Assembly (NCBI GenBank): GCA_024276465.1
Contig: JAJRXD010000167.1
Location: forward strand, 1-47,224
Direction of reading: 5' to 3'
From: Deltaproteobacteria bacterium
Lineage (GTDB): Bacteria > Desulfobacterota > WTBG01 > CAIYCZ01 > CAIRTM01
DNA: 47,224 bases
The notes below the pieces were generated by a model. That model was given only the letters and a program-made list of their open reading frames with translations, had not been told where the DNA came from and did no database searches. This document shows, one piece after another, positions 32,436 to 42,839 of the stretch. The translations under genes and the position numbers were made by a program. Numbering within the stretch: the stretch's first letter is position 1; each line of letters opens with the position of its first letter.

Positions 32436-33175
32436 TATCGCACCTCCTTGTCCAGACCCAGATACATTGTCATGGGCTCGTTGCCTGTCTCAGGCTTTAG
32501 AATCTGCAACATCTTTTCCTTTACTGTTTTATGTACAGGGCTTTCAGGGTCGTCTATCCTGCCAAACTGACGGGCCCCGGTCGGACAGACAAGAACGCAG
32601 GCAGGTTTGTAACCCTTTTTAATTCTGTGATAGCACCAGGTGCACTTGTCTGCTGTTCTGGTTTCGGGATTTATAAAGCGGGCACCATAGGGGCAGGCCT
32701 GAACACAGTAACTGCAACCCACACAGTGCTTATCATCCACCAGCACAACACCCTCCTTTGACACATACGTTGCTACAACAGGACACACCTGAACGCAGTT
32801 TGGTTTTTTGCAGTGATTGCACAGCTTTGGGACAAAAAAAGCTTTTTCAACTTTGTGCTTGAATTCCTGCGGTTTGAATCCGTCTGAACCTCCGTCAGGT
32901 GAATCTACAATAACCTCTCCATTTTCCAGAATGTGGTAGCGTTCTACCCATGTCCTGTAGAAATCATTCGGGACACTGTTTTCTTTTATGCATGCATTAA
33001 CACATTTGCCGCATCCTATGCACTTTTCAATGTCCACAATAAATGCAAATATGTGGTTTTTGTTTTTGGAAGCATGTGCTGAACCCGGTAACAATGGAAA
33101 TACTGAGATTAATAAACCGCCTCCCAGTATGCTCCAGCCAGTTTGTTTAATAAAATTTCGCCGGTCCTTGTTCAT
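32435..33175 (-). CDS. Tat-exported ferredoxin-type iron-sulfur subunit (HmcB/DsrO/NrfC-like)
   Basis: This is a 246-residue protein with a twin-arginine signal (DRRNFIKQTGWSILGGG). Four 4Fe-4S motif groups follow: CIGCGKCVNAC, CNHCKKPNCVQVCP, CVGCSYCVQACPYGARF and CTWC...CVLVCPTGA. This is the standard periplasmic electron-transfer subunit paired with an NrfD membrane protein. AAGGAT lies before the ATG. It is upstream of and overlaps the NrfD gene by one base. The 288 bases upstream (33176-33463) show no gene and no clear repeat. Confidence 0.94.
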   Translation of the reverse strand: MNKDRRNFIKQTGWSILGGGLLISVFPLLPGSAHASKNKNHIFAFIVDIEKCIGCGKCVNACIKENSVPNDFYRTWVERYHILENGEVIVDSPDGGSDGFKPQEFKHKVEKAFFVPKLCNHCKKPNCVQVCPVVATYVSKEGVVLVDDKHCVGCSYCVQACPYGARFINPETRTADKCTWCYHRIKKGYKPACVLVCPTGARQFGRIDDPESPVHKTVKEKMLQILKPETGNEPMTMYLGLDKEVR

Positions 33176-33463
33176 ATAGATGTCATCCTTGTTATTGTAT
33201 CTTTCAGGGTATAAAACCTTAGCCTTTCCCGTTAAAGGCGGTATCTTTGAAAGGCAGGGAATGTTAACAGTATAAATCTAATTTATTGTAATGTCATTTT
33301 GCTCAGCCCCAGAAGAATTTTTTTCATTTAGCCCCGGTGCATCGGGAGACTGAATCCACCCCGTCACATCAGGGTGCTAATTCTTATTAAGGCAGTTGTT
33401 TTTGTAATACAATATATGGATCGTAGAGCTCAGCCTGATTCGGTGGGCTTGTTGGAATATGAT

Positions 33464-33946
33464 TCACAGTGGTTCGTGAGGGTCGTGACAGTCAAGACAT
33501 TCCATGCCTTTTTCAAACTCTTGCTCCTGATCATCCATGTGCTGTTTTATATCCGTAATTTGAGGGAATGCTGCAGGGCGTGCTGAAAGTTTTTTATGGC
33601 ACTGCATGCATGCCTCAATAGAACCGTTTTTTAAGACTTTATTTCTGGTGTTATTATTGTGCGCCTGCCAGTTTGCATGACATGATTCACAGGCGATTTT
33701 TGAGTGTCCTGCCTGGGACTCCTGTTCATACAGCTTCTCATGACACTTTCTGCATTTATCTGAACCGTAATATAGAATTGGCTGAGCAGCCTCTTCACTG
33801 TCTGAGTTGCCACGGTGATAGCCATACATATAGGTGCCGTAAACACCAAATGATTCAGGAACTATAAAACCTCTGACTGCAAAGAAACCAATAAGTACGG
33901 CTGTTAAAATAATGGCAAATCTGATTACGTGGTTATAATGCCTCAT
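33464..33946 (-). CDS. Membrane-anchored tetrahaem c-type cytochrome
   Basis: This is a 160-residue protein with an N-terminal hydrophobic helix (about 8-28) that could be a signal anchor. The motif FGVYGTYMYGYHRG, seen in cytochromes of such complexes, is followed by four CxxCH haem sites: CRKCH, CESCH, CMQCH, CLDCH. AAGG lies about nine bases before the ATG. It is the first gene of the five-gene complex set on the minus strand, with a 288-base gap before the iron-sulfur gene, so an internal promoter is possible. Probably a periplasmic electron carrier for the complex. Confidence 0.88.
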   Translation of the reverse strand: MRHYNHVIRFAIILTAVLIGFFAVRGFIVPESFGVYGTYMYGYHRGNSDSEEAAQPILYYGSDKCRKCHEKLYEQESQAGHSKIACESCHANWQAHNNNTRNKVLKNGSIEACMQCHKKLSARPAAFPQITDIKQHMDDQEQEFEKGMECLDCHDPHEPL

Positions 33947-34190
33947 GTTTGCAAACCTTATCCTTGACTTTTTATTTGATTATCTGTTTTTTGCAATCCC
34001 CAAGCACTGTTAAACAGCAATATTTTGATTTTCGTAGTATAGTGAAAAAAAATTACCATGTCAAATAAATATTGTTATTTATCAATTGAAAGAATTAGTG
34101 GACGCAGAAGCAGTTCTTTTTTTATTGCCTTCCAAAATTAATTACACTATACTCAAAAACTTTATTTTACCCATACTGACTAAACAGCAG

Positions 34191-34388
34191 GAAGTCAAAA
34201 TTCGAGGGCAAAGTAAAAAGCTTCAAATTCAAGGCGTGCAAATCCTCCGGGAATCCCCGATCTGGCCGGAATCTTCAAAAAGCATACCTGCTTGAATGTT
34301 ATTCCGATTAATGTCGGGAAAGGATACAGCACAACGCTGATCGCAGATCCCGGCCTGACGGTGAGTTGGACTTTTTACGAAGCCATCA
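34191..34388. repeat. Palindromic intergenic repeat, family A copy 3 (expanded)
   Basis: It starts GAAGTCAAAATTCGAGGGCA and AAGTAAAAAGCTTCAAATTC like the other copies, and ends GTTGGACTTTTTACGAAGCC. The middle is longer, with ATTCCGATTAATGTCGGGAA and other small dyads. It lies in the 515-base gap 33947-34461 just before dacA. The remainder of that gap, about 240 bases after the cytochrome gene, is AT-rich without recognisable features and should hold the divergent promoters. Confidence 0.65.
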
Positions 34389-34461
34389 AATTTAAACAAG
34401 AATTGGTTGCCTGAATGCAGATGGCGGAAGAGGCACAACACTCAAAAGAAGAAGATATATT

Positions 34462-35721
34462 ATGTTTGCAAGAATTTGTCTGTCAGTTTTTGTATTATCA
34501 ATATTTATAAAACCTGCATATGCTGAGTTGCCGTTTAAAGTAAAAGCCAGGGCTGCCCTGCTTGTAAATGCAGTTTCCGGCCAGGTTATTTTTGAGCAAA
34601 ATCCGGATAAAAAGATACCTCCTGCAAGCTTGACAAAACTAATGACCCTGTACCTGGCATTTGACGCTGTGGATGACAAACTTGTTGCTCTGACTGACAA
34701 GGTAAGGATTAGCAAAAAAGCCTGGAAAACCGGTGGGTCAAAGATGTTTCTTGAGGTTAATTCTGAGGTTCCTTTAAAGACGCTTTTGAAAGGTATAGCT
34801 GTGGTTTCAGCAAATGATGCCTGTGTTGCTGTGGCTGAACACATAGCAGGAGTTGAAGAAGTTTTTGTTGAAAAGATGAACAGGAAAGCACTTAGCATTG
34901 GGATGGTTAATACTGTTTTTAAAAACAGCCATGGGCTTCCATCTGATGGGCAATATACCACTGTGCGTGACATGGCCATGCTGGCTTGTCATTATTTGAA
35001 AGACCACCCTGGTGCTCTGAAAAATCACAGTTCCAAAGAGATGACTTTTAATAATATCACGCAAAAAAACAGAAATGGACTTTTGTGGGTTGACGATAGC
35101 GTGGATGGTCTTAAAACAGGATGGTTTTCATCTGCAGGCTATCATATTGTAACAACTGCCTTTAGAAATGGGGACAGATTTATTTCAGTAGTGATGGGGG
35201 CTAAAGGTGAAACCCAGCGAGAAAACGCTGCACTCAAACTCCTCAATTATGCTTTCAGGAATTTTAAAACAATAAAAATCAGTGACGAAAAAACCCGTGC
35301 TGAAACAGATGTGTGGTATGGAACCAGGGGAAAAGTTCTCCTGGGAACATCACAGGAAATATACATTACGATACCAATTGATAAAAAAGGGGAACTGTAT
35401 GTAGAAAAGCAATTCCCTGAAAAAATTTATGCGCCGATTCAAAAAGCCCAGGAGATAGGGCATGTACGTATAATGGTAGAGGGAGAGGTTCTGAAAAATG
35501 TACCGCTTGTTTCTCTGGAGTCAATTGAACCGGCTGGTTTCGTTAAAAAAATATTACATGGAATAACTCTTTTTTTCATATTACCCCCGTACATGGGTAT
35601 AATGATAATTTTTCTGTTTTTAATGATATTGGTTTTTGTCAGGATTGTGATTTCAAGGAAAAAAAAAGAAAAAAGAAAAAGGCGTGAAACTGTATCTGAT
35701 TTAGACGGTTTTCTGAAGTGA
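34462..35721 (+). CDS. dacA: D-alanyl-D-alanine carboxypeptidase (penicillin-binding protein 5/6 type)
   Basis: This is a 419-residue S11-family peptidase that removes the terminal D-Ala from peptidoglycan stem peptides in the periplasm. The signal peptide ends near AYA21. The catalytic motifs are Ser56-x-x-Lys59 (PASLTKLM), Ser116-Ala-Asn118 (VVSANDA) and Lys218-Thr-Gly220 (LKTGWF). The PBP5 C-terminal domain follows. A hydrophobic helix (about 372-395) and a very basic tail then anchor it, where E. coli PBP5 has an amphipathic helix. The start follows a purine-rich stretch without a clean Shine-Dalgarno. kdsB follows after 45 bases, so it may be co-transcribed with the Kdo operon. Confidence 0.95.
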   Translation: MFARICLSVFVLSIFIKPAYAELPFKVKARAALLVNAVSGQVIFEQNPDKKIPPASLTKLMTLYLAFDAVDDKLVALTDKVRISKKAWKTGGSKMFLEVNSEVPLKTLLKGIAVVSANDACVAVAEHIAGVEEVFVEKMNRKALSIGMVNTVFKNSHGLPSDGQYTTVRDMAMLACHYLKDHPGALKNHSSKEMTFNNITQKNRNGLLWVDDSVDGLKTGWFSSAGYHIVTTAFRNGDRFISVVMGAKGETQRENAALKLLNYAFRNFKTIKISDEKTRAETDVWYGTRGKVLLGTSQEIYITIPIDKKGELYVEKQFPEKIYAPIQKAQEIGHVRIMVEGEVLKNVPLVSLESIEPAGFVKKILHGITLFFILPPYMGIMIIFLFLMILVFVRIVISRKKKEKRKRRETVSDLDGFLK

Positions 35722-35766
35722 TCTGTCCATAGTTAGCTTTTCAATGCTTGAACAAAGGTATTTAAC

Positions 35767-36492
35767 ATGAAGGTTGTTGCAATGATTCCGGCAAGACATG
35801 AGTCCACACGTTTTCCCGGGAAACCACTTGTCTTGATTCATGGCAAGCCAATGATTCAGTGGGTTTATGAAAACACCTTGAACTGTAATTTCATTGACCG
35901 TGTAATAGTAGCAACAGATAATTCAGATATTGCCTGTGCTGTTGAAGGCTTTGGAGGAGAAGCATGCAGGACATCTTCAACACATGAAACAGGCACCGAC
36001 AGAATTGCAGAGATTGCAAAAGACATTGATGCGCAAATAATTATTAATGTCCAGTGTGATGAGCCTTTACTGCCTCCCAATGCCATGGAAGAGGCTGCAG
36101 CACCTTTGTTGAACGACAGCACCATCTGTATGGGAACACTCAAGACAAAAATAAAGAACCAGGATGATTTATCCAATCCGAACATTGTTAAAGTTGTAAC
36201 TGATTTTCAGGATTTTGCTTTGTACTTTTCCCGTTTTCCTGTTCCATTTGTAAAATCAAAGGCAGTTGCTGTTGATCTGTTCAAGCACATAGGGCTTTAT
36301 GTTTACAAAAAAGATTTTTTGATGAAGTTTGCAGGTTTTCCAAGGTCAGCATTGGAAAAGGCAGAAAGCCTTGAGCAGCTAAGAGCATTGGAGAATGGAT
36401 ATTCCATAAAAGTAATAGAAACAGACTATGATCCTGTTGGGGTTGATGTTCCGGGCGATATATCTCTTGTGGAACAAAAGATAAAAAGGTAA
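35767..36492 (+). CDS. kdsB: 3-deoxy-manno-octulosonate cytidylyltransferase KdsB
   Basis: This 241-residue enzyme activates Kdo with CTP to CMP-Kdo, the donor for the LPS inner core. It has the nucleotide-binding start MIPARHESTRFPGKPL, the family segment HETGTDRIAEI, NVQCDEPLLPP with the metal-binding Asp, and the late HIGLYVYKKDFL. The length is normal. AAAGG lies about nine bases before the ATG. Next downstream is pyrG, which makes its CTP substrate. Confidence 0.97.
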   Translation: MKVVAMIPARHESTRFPGKPLVLIHGKPMIQWVYENTLNCNFIDRVIVATDNSDIACAVEGFGGEACRTSSTHETGTDRIAEIAKDIDAQIIINVQCDEPLLPPNAMEEAAAPLLNDSTICMGTLKTKIKNQDDLSNPNIVKVVTDFQDFALYFSRFPVPFVKSKAVAVDLFKHIGLYVYKKDFLMKFAGFPRSALEKAESLEQLRALENGYSIKVIETDYDPVGVDVPGDISLVEQKIKR

Positions 36493-36546
36493 AAGAAAAC
36501 TCTATGGAAGTTATTACCTGAATAACGGGTTATCCCAATTGCTTAA

Positions 36547-38190
<1,644 letters not shown>

Positions 38191-38226
38191 GCATAAAGTT
38201 AAAGGACATGTTGAAAAATTAATATT

Positions 38227-38361
38227 GATGGCTTTGTAAATCCCGTCAGGCGGGACGGCGTTGCGCTGCATCCTTTCCTGACATTAATCGGGATACACAG
38301 TAAGTACGCCTCTGGAACATCCCGACAGAGGCGGGGAGCTTCACTTTTTACGAGTTTATTA
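38227..38361. repeat. Palindromic intergenic repeat, family A copy 5 (reversed), inside the Kdo operon
   Basis: Read on the minus strand it starts near ATAAACTCGTAAAAAGTGAA and ends GCCATC, as in the other copies. It shares TAAGTACGCCTC and the dyad around CCCGACAGAGGCGGGG with the copy at 24083. It fills the gap between pyrG and kdsA and ends 23 bases before the kdsA start. Confidence 0.6.
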
Positions 38362-38384
38362 ATATTCAATAAATTGTATGTCTG

Positions 38385-39215
38385 ATGAGTAAAATAAAAA
38401 CCCGCCAGGTTGAAGCCGGCAATATTAAAATAGGTGGAGAAAACCCGCTAATCCTTATAGCAGGCCCATGTGTTATAGAGGGTGAAAGAGATACTTTTGT
38501 GATGGCGGAAAAGCTGAAAGAGATAGCACATGGCGCTAATGTCCCCCTGATTTTCAAGGCATCATATGACAAAGCAAACAGAACTTCTGTTAACTCTTAT
38601 CGTGGGCCAGGCCTGAAAGCAGGTCTTGAAATTCTTTCCTGCATAAAAGAAGAACTTGAGCTGCCTGTTCTTTCTGATGTACACAGGTTTGAAGAAATTG
38701 GCCCTGCTTCAGAGGTTCTGGATATAATTCAGATCCCGGCTTTTTTGTGCAGGCAGACTGATTTCCTGATAGAGGCTGCCCGGACAGGAAAGGCTGTAAA
38801 TATTAAAAAGGGTCAGTTTCTTGCTCCAGAGGATATGCGTTTTGTTGTTGAAAAAATTACTTATGCTGATAATCATAATCTTTTATTGACAGAAAGGGGA
38901 ACAACCTTCGGTTACAATAACCTCGTAGTTGATATGCGATCCCTGGTTATAATGAGGGAGTTAGGGTATCCTGTTGTTTTTGACGCCACCCATAGTGTTC
39001 AGCTTCCAGGGGGGCAGGGAAGTGCTTCAGGAGGCGACAGGAGGTTTGTTGAGCCGCTTGCCAGAGCTGCTGTGGCAGCAGGTGTAGACGCGGTTTTTCT
39101 GGAAATACATGAAAACCCTGATGAGGCATTATGTGATGGTCCAAATTCATTGAAACTGTCAGAACTTGGAGATTTTATTAAACAGATTGTACATTATTCG
39201 AAAACTGCAGGGTGA
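38385..39215 (+). CDS. kdsA: 2-dehydro-3-deoxyphosphooctonate aldolase (Kdo-8-phosphate synthase) KdsA
   Basis: This 276-residue enzyme condenses PEP with arabinose-5-phosphate to Kdo-8-phosphate. Family motifs are LILIAGPCVIEGERD, FKASYDKANRTS, LSDVHRFEEI, IQIPAFLCRQTDFL, FDATHSVQLPGG and EIHENPDEALCDGPNS. FLCRQTD is preserved, and a Cys in the early AGPC segment suggests the metal-dependent class. No Shine-Dalgarno is visible before the ATG: the upstream DNA is a family A repeat, so translation may depend on coupling or be weak. Confidence 0.97.
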   Translation: MSKIKTRQVEAGNIKIGGENPLILIAGPCVIEGERDTFVMAEKLKEIAHGANVPLIFKASYDKANRTSVNSYRGPGLKAGLEILSCIKEELELPVLSDVHRFEEIGPASEVLDIIQIPAFLCRQTDFLIEAARTGKAVNIKKGQFLAPEDMRFVVEKITYADNHNLLLTERGTTFGYNNLVVDMRSLVIMRELGYPVVFDATHSVQLPGGQGSASGGDRRFVEPLARAAVAAGVDAVFLEIHENPDEALCDGPNSLKLSELGDFIKQIVHYSKTAG

Positions 39216-39345
39216 AAACAGCTTCCTGGCAGAAAAAAGTTTCAGAAAACATAGGTTTTATTAATCATTATCATATATATAATTTTAAAAATCATATTAA
39301 CTTTAATGCCTTTGGAACAGCAGTGGCAGTAGTGTTGAGGTAACG

Positions 39346-40308
39346 ATGTTAGAGCATGCAAAAAAGACTTTTGAAATTGAGGGCAATGCTATTCTGAACC
39401 TGAGAGAGAGATTGAATGATAATTTTATTAATGCCGTCAATATTATTCTTTCCTGTGAGGGTAAAGTCATTGTAACAGGAATTGGAAAATCAGGGCTTAT
39501 TTCCCAGAAAATTGCATCAACTTTTGCATGTTCGGGTACACCTGCTTTTTTTATCCATTCTGCTGAAGGAATTCATGGTGATATAGGCATGATTTCAAAA
39601 AAGGATGTTGTAATTGCTGTTTCCAATAGTGGAGAGACTGACGAACTTGTAAAAATTCTGCCTATCATTAAACGGCTTGGGCTCAAACTGATTGCGCTAA
39701 CCGGCAACAAAGAATCAGTTCTTGCAAAAAATGCTGATATTCTTATTGATGTCAGTGTTAAGGAGGAGGCATGTTCAATGGGATTGATCCCGACAGCAAG
39801 CACTGCTGTAACAATGGCCATGGGAGATGCATTGGCAATAACAGTGTTAGAGAGCCGGGGATTCAGCGAAGAAGATTTTGCTGTGCTTCATCCGGGAGGT
39901 GCACTCGGCAAAAAGCTTCTTTTGATGGTAGAGGATTTAATGCACGTCAGTGATGAAATTCCCCTTGTATTGGAAACTGATTCAATTAAAGAAGTTCTGA
40001 TTGAAATAACTTCAAAAAGACTGGGTGTGACAGGGGTTTCCGATAATGAAGGCAATTTAACCGGTATTATTACCGACGGTGATCTCAGGAGGGCACTTGA
40101 AAGAAAACAGGATATTCTTTCAGCAGAGGCAAAGGAGGTTATGAGCACTTCTCCAAAAACGATAGAGAAGACAGCTCTGGCAGCTAAAGCACTTCAAGAG
40201 ATGGAACAGCATTCAATTACTTCGCTTTTTGTTTTTTCAGCAACAGCAACAGAGAAAATAGAAGGTATAATCCACCTCCATGACATACTTAAGGCAGGAG
40301 TTGTGTAG
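39346..40308 (+). CDS. kdsD: Arabinose-5-phosphate isomerase KdsD (KpsF/GutQ family)
   Basis: This 320-residue protein converts ribulose-5-phosphate to arabinose-5-phosphate, the KdsA substrate. The SIS domain covers about 1-190, with IVTGIGKSGLISQKIASTFA, VIAVSNSGETDEL and MGLIPTASTAVTMAMGDALA. A tandem CBS pair covers about 205-320, with TGIITDGDLRRALE. The active-site Lys and His residues of the family fall within these blocks. GAGG lies five bases before the ATG. It is preceded by kdsA and followed by kdsC, the usual Kdo order. Confidence 0.96.
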   Translation: MLEHAKKTFEIEGNAILNLRERLNDNFINAVNIILSCEGKVIVTGIGKSGLISQKIASTFACSGTPAFFIHSAEGIHGDIGMISKKDVVIAVSNSGETDELVKILPIIKRLGLKLIALTGNKESVLAKNADILIDVSVKEEACSMGLIPTASTAVTMAMGDALAITVLESRGFSEEDFAVLHPGGALGKKLLLMVEDLMHVSDEIPLVLETDSIKEVLIEITSKRLGVTGVSDNEGNLTGIITDGDLRRALERKQDILSAEAKEVMSTSPKTIEKTALAAKALQEMEQHSITSLFVFSATATEKIEGIIHLHDILKAGVV

Positions 40309-40371
40309 AAAATAAAGTCAAAACCTGATTACCGAAGGACACCCTGCAGCCCGGGTGTATCATTTATTTGT

Positions 40372-40914
40372 ATGAGCAGACCTGAAGACCAAAGCAGTAT
40401 TGAGGAAAAAGCACGAAACATTAAACTCCTTATTCTTGATGTTGATGGAGTATTAACCGATGCCAGAGTTGTGTATACGGATGATGGGAAGGAAATGAGG
40501 TTTTTTGATGCCAGGGACGGACATGGTATTAAGCTTTTAATGAGGGCTGGAATAGAGGTTGCCATTGTTTCTGGAAGATATTCGAAATCAGTTGAATACC
40601 GGGCTGATGATCTTGGAATAAAAATGGTTTTTCAGAAAGCACTGAATAAAATTGAAGTTTATGAAGAAATATTAGAAATGAAGAACATGGCTGACAGACA
40701 AATATGTGCTGTAGGAGATGATCTGCCTGATCTGCCGGTTCTTAGAAGATGCGGGTTATCATTTGCTGTTCCGGAAAGTGTTGAAGAGCTCAAAAGAGAG
40801 GTTGATTTTATCACTAAGAAACAGGGGGGGAGGGGTTCAGTAAGAGAAATTTGTGAGATTATCCTCAAGGCTCAAGGTCTCTGGGAAAAGGTGACTGCAA
40901 GGTACTATTCATGA
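40372..40914 (+). CDS. kdsC: 3-deoxy-manno-octulosonate-8-phosphatase KdsC
   Basis: This 180-residue HAD-family phosphatase dephosphorylates Kdo-8-phosphate. The HAD motifs are DVDGVLTDARV (nucleophile Asp), a Ser in AIVSGRYS, a Lys in FQKALNKIE and AVGDDLPDLPVL. There is no cap domain, as in KdsC/YrbI proteins that work as tetramers. Its last four bases overlap the lptC start (ATGA), indicating translational coupling. Confidence 0.95.
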   Translation: MSRPEDQSSIEEKARNIKLLILDVDGVLTDARVVYTDDGKEMRFFDARDGHGIKLLMRAGIEVAIVSGRYSKSVEYRADDLGIKMVFQKALNKIEVYEEILEMKNMADRQICAVGDDLPDLPVLRRCGLSFAVPESVEELKREVDFITKKQGGRGSVREICEIILKAQGLWEKVTARYYS

Positions 40915-41477
40915 AGAAGTCCATGAAATTAAGGACAGGTCTCTTGTGCTTTTCACTTGTTATGATTCTGGCTGTGTTTGGAGTTGCCTTAAGGGATAAA
41001 AAGAAACAGATAGTTTTAAAATCGGACAAACCAGTCAGCTGGACAAGCGATGCAGACATTAAGCTTAATGAAGTGCTCTATAATACAGTAAATAAGGATA
41101 ATTTCAAGGACTGGGATCTGAAAGCTGATACAGCAAAGTATTTCAAGGATGAAAACAAAGTTGTTTTGGAAAATCTTACAGTTAGTTTATATCGGCCTGA
41201 TGGCAAAACATACTATCTGACCGGAAAACATGGTGAGCTTGACATGGATTCCCGCAATATAAAAATAAAGGGCATGGTGCAGGCAATATTTCCGGATAAA
41301 ACAATTATCCGGACAGAGTCAGTTTTTTATGATCATAAAAAACGGGAAATCACTACAAACGACAAGCTGTTAATAAAACGGGGGAAATTTGAAATGGAAG
41401 GCATTGGAGCCATTATTGACCTGGAGCGGGAGAAACTGACTGTTTTGAGTCAGGTAAAAGTAAGGGGGAACAATTGA
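40911..41477 (+). CDS. lptC: LPS export system protein LptC
   Basis: This is a 188-residue protein with one N-terminal transmembrane helix (about 8-27) and a periplasmic beta-jellyroll. LNEVLYNTVNKDNFKDWDLK, then LTGKHGELDMDSRNIKIKG, shows the repeating pattern of the LptC/OstA fold. It passes LPS from the LptB2FG transporter to LptA. It overlaps kdsC at the start and lptA at the stop, and its place in the operon fits the assignment; the sequence of LptC is poorly conserved in general. Confidence 0.9.
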   Translation: MKKSMKLRTGLLCFSLVMILAVFGVALRDKKKQIVLKSDKPVSWTSDADIKLNEVLYNTVNKDNFKDWDLKADTAKYFKDENKVVLENLTVSLYRPDGKTYYLTGKHGELDMDSRNIKIKGMVQAIFPDKTIIRTESVFYDHKKREITTNDKLLIKRGKFEMEGIGAIIDLEREKLTVLSQVKVRGNN

Positions 41478-42673
41478 GAATAAGGGTTTGCGTGCTGGTT
41501 CTCATATTATTTTTTGTGCCTGGTGTGATAAAATCTGAAGACGTGCCAGCAGTGAAAATTGCTGTTCTGCCATTAGAGGTTTTCAACTTTGAGAAAGAGT
41601 ATGACCTTGGACAGGAAGTTTCAATGAAGCTTTTAAAACAATTGTCCATGAACCCCTATATCTACACGTGTGACTTGAAACATGTTAAATCGATACTCAG
41701 GCAGGATGAGCATGGGTCAATAGAAGAAAAAAGGCTCAAAGAGATAGCAAAAATTCTTGGGGCTAACTTTATATTGTCAGGCAGCATAACTAAAATCATG
41801 GATGAAGTCAGTATTGATGTTAAGGTTTTTAACAGTTTTTCAAATGAAAAATATTTTAAAACATTTGCAGGAGGTGTGGATATTGATGCCCTGATTGAAA
41901 AGATCTCTGCTCAGGTAGAACAGGATGTTTTAGCTAAAGCAGATCTTATTCCACCATCACAGCGGTCTGAACTTAAATCCAGCATTAAAAGCGGCAGGGT
42001 CATGCAAGGGGGGACAAACAGTCCTGATGATTATGAGGATGAAATTGTTCAGGAGACCGGAATCTCTGATGAGAAAATAATTATAGCGGGTAAAGGTGAA
42101 ATGAATGAAGAATTTGAGTCTGTCAGGGATCAGCCGGCGAATGAACCTTTTGTAATTTATTCTGATTCCAGGGATAAAGAGCCGTCCTTTGATGGTGAGG
42201 TTAAGGAAACCACAATAAAAAAAAGAAAAAGAAAAAAAAATCTGGATTTAGCCTCCTTTAAATCAGATATGCCAATCAGTATTAATGCTGATTCAATGGA
42301 GTATGACAACAGGAAAAACACGGCTCTTTTTAAAGGCAATGTTGTAGCCCGTCAGGGAAGCATTCTTATGTTTGCTGATAATATGAAGGTTCAGTATGGT
42401 GCGAAGGGTGGTTTGAAACGGCTTTTTGCTACGGGTAATGTTAAAATTATTCAGGGTGAAAGAATTGCGACCGGTAAAAAAATTGTATTTTACAATGATC
42501 AGCAGAAGATTGTTGCAACAGGAAACCCCAGGGTATGGCAGGGAGATAACGTTGTCCAGGGTAAAAAGATAACAGTGTTTTTAAAAGAAGATCGGACAGT
42601 TGTTGAAGGCGGGCCTGAAAACCGGGCAAGTGCTACTATATATCCCGATAAAAAGAAAGCTGAAAAAGATTGA
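41474..42673 (+). CDS. lptA: LPS export protein LptA with an extra N-terminal TolB/CsgG-like domain
   Basis: This is a 399-residue periplasmic protein, more than twice the usual LptA length of about 180. The signal peptide covers about 1-21. Residues 26-155 (VKIAVLPLEVFNFEKEYD ... LGANFILSGSITKIMDEVSI) resemble the TolB-N/CsgG-like domain found in several Desulfobacterota envelope proteins. An acidic, then Lys-rich linker (about 160-260) leads to the OstA/LptA domain at about 262-385 (SINADSMEYDNRKNTALFKG, FATGNVKIIQ), which bridges LPS across the periplasm. The start is a TTG overlapping the lptC stop codon, with AGGGGGA upstream. The extra domain could dock to an envelope partner. Confidence 0.88.
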   Translation: MRIRVCVLVLILFFVPGVIKSEDVPAVKIAVLPLEVFNFEKEYDLGQEVSMKLLKQLSMNPYIYTCDLKHVKSILRQDEHGSIEEKRLKEIAKILGANFILSGSITKIMDEVSIDVKVFNSFSNEKYFKTFAGGVDIDALIEKISAQVEQDVLAKADLIPPSQRSELKSSIKSGRVMQGGTNSPDDYEDEIVQETGISDEKIIIAGKGEMNEEFESVRDQPANEPFVIYSDSRDKEPSFDGEVKETTIKKRKRKKNLDLASFKSDMPISINADSMEYDNRKNTALFKGNVVARQGSILMFADNMKVQYGAKGGLKRLFATGNVKIIQGERIATGKKIVFYNDQQKIVATGNPRVWQGDNVVQGKKITVFLKEDRTVVEGGPENRASATIYPDKKKAEKD

Positions 42674-42737
42674 TGAACATGGTCAAATATAATAATATTC
42701 ATAATGAAAAAACTTATAAATTTTTTATCTCTTATTT

Positions 42738-42839
42738 ATGGTAATATCCAGGGGTCAGCTCAGGTCTGAAGGCCTTGTTAAGAAATTTGGGGACAAGCGC
42801 GTTGTTGACCGCATATCTCTGAATGTCCAAAAGGGTTAA
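42738..42839 (+). pseudogene. lptB: Interrupted 5' part of lptB, ending in an in-frame TAA
   Basis: From ATG 42738 the frame encodes 33 residues that look like a normal LptB N-terminus: LRSEGLVKKFGDKRVVDRIS, then LNVQKG. It stops at TAA 42837-42839 where the family has Glu or Asp (GEVVGLLGPNGAGKT in homologues). The frame then continues without any shift into the main part of lptB. A single change from GAA to TAA would explain this. Confidence 0.8.

Noticed and set aside
34392-34979. A 195-codon minus-strand frame opposite dacA
   Set aside because: It is antisense to the signal peptide and catalytic motifs of dacA, has no start signal and shows a shadow-type composition.
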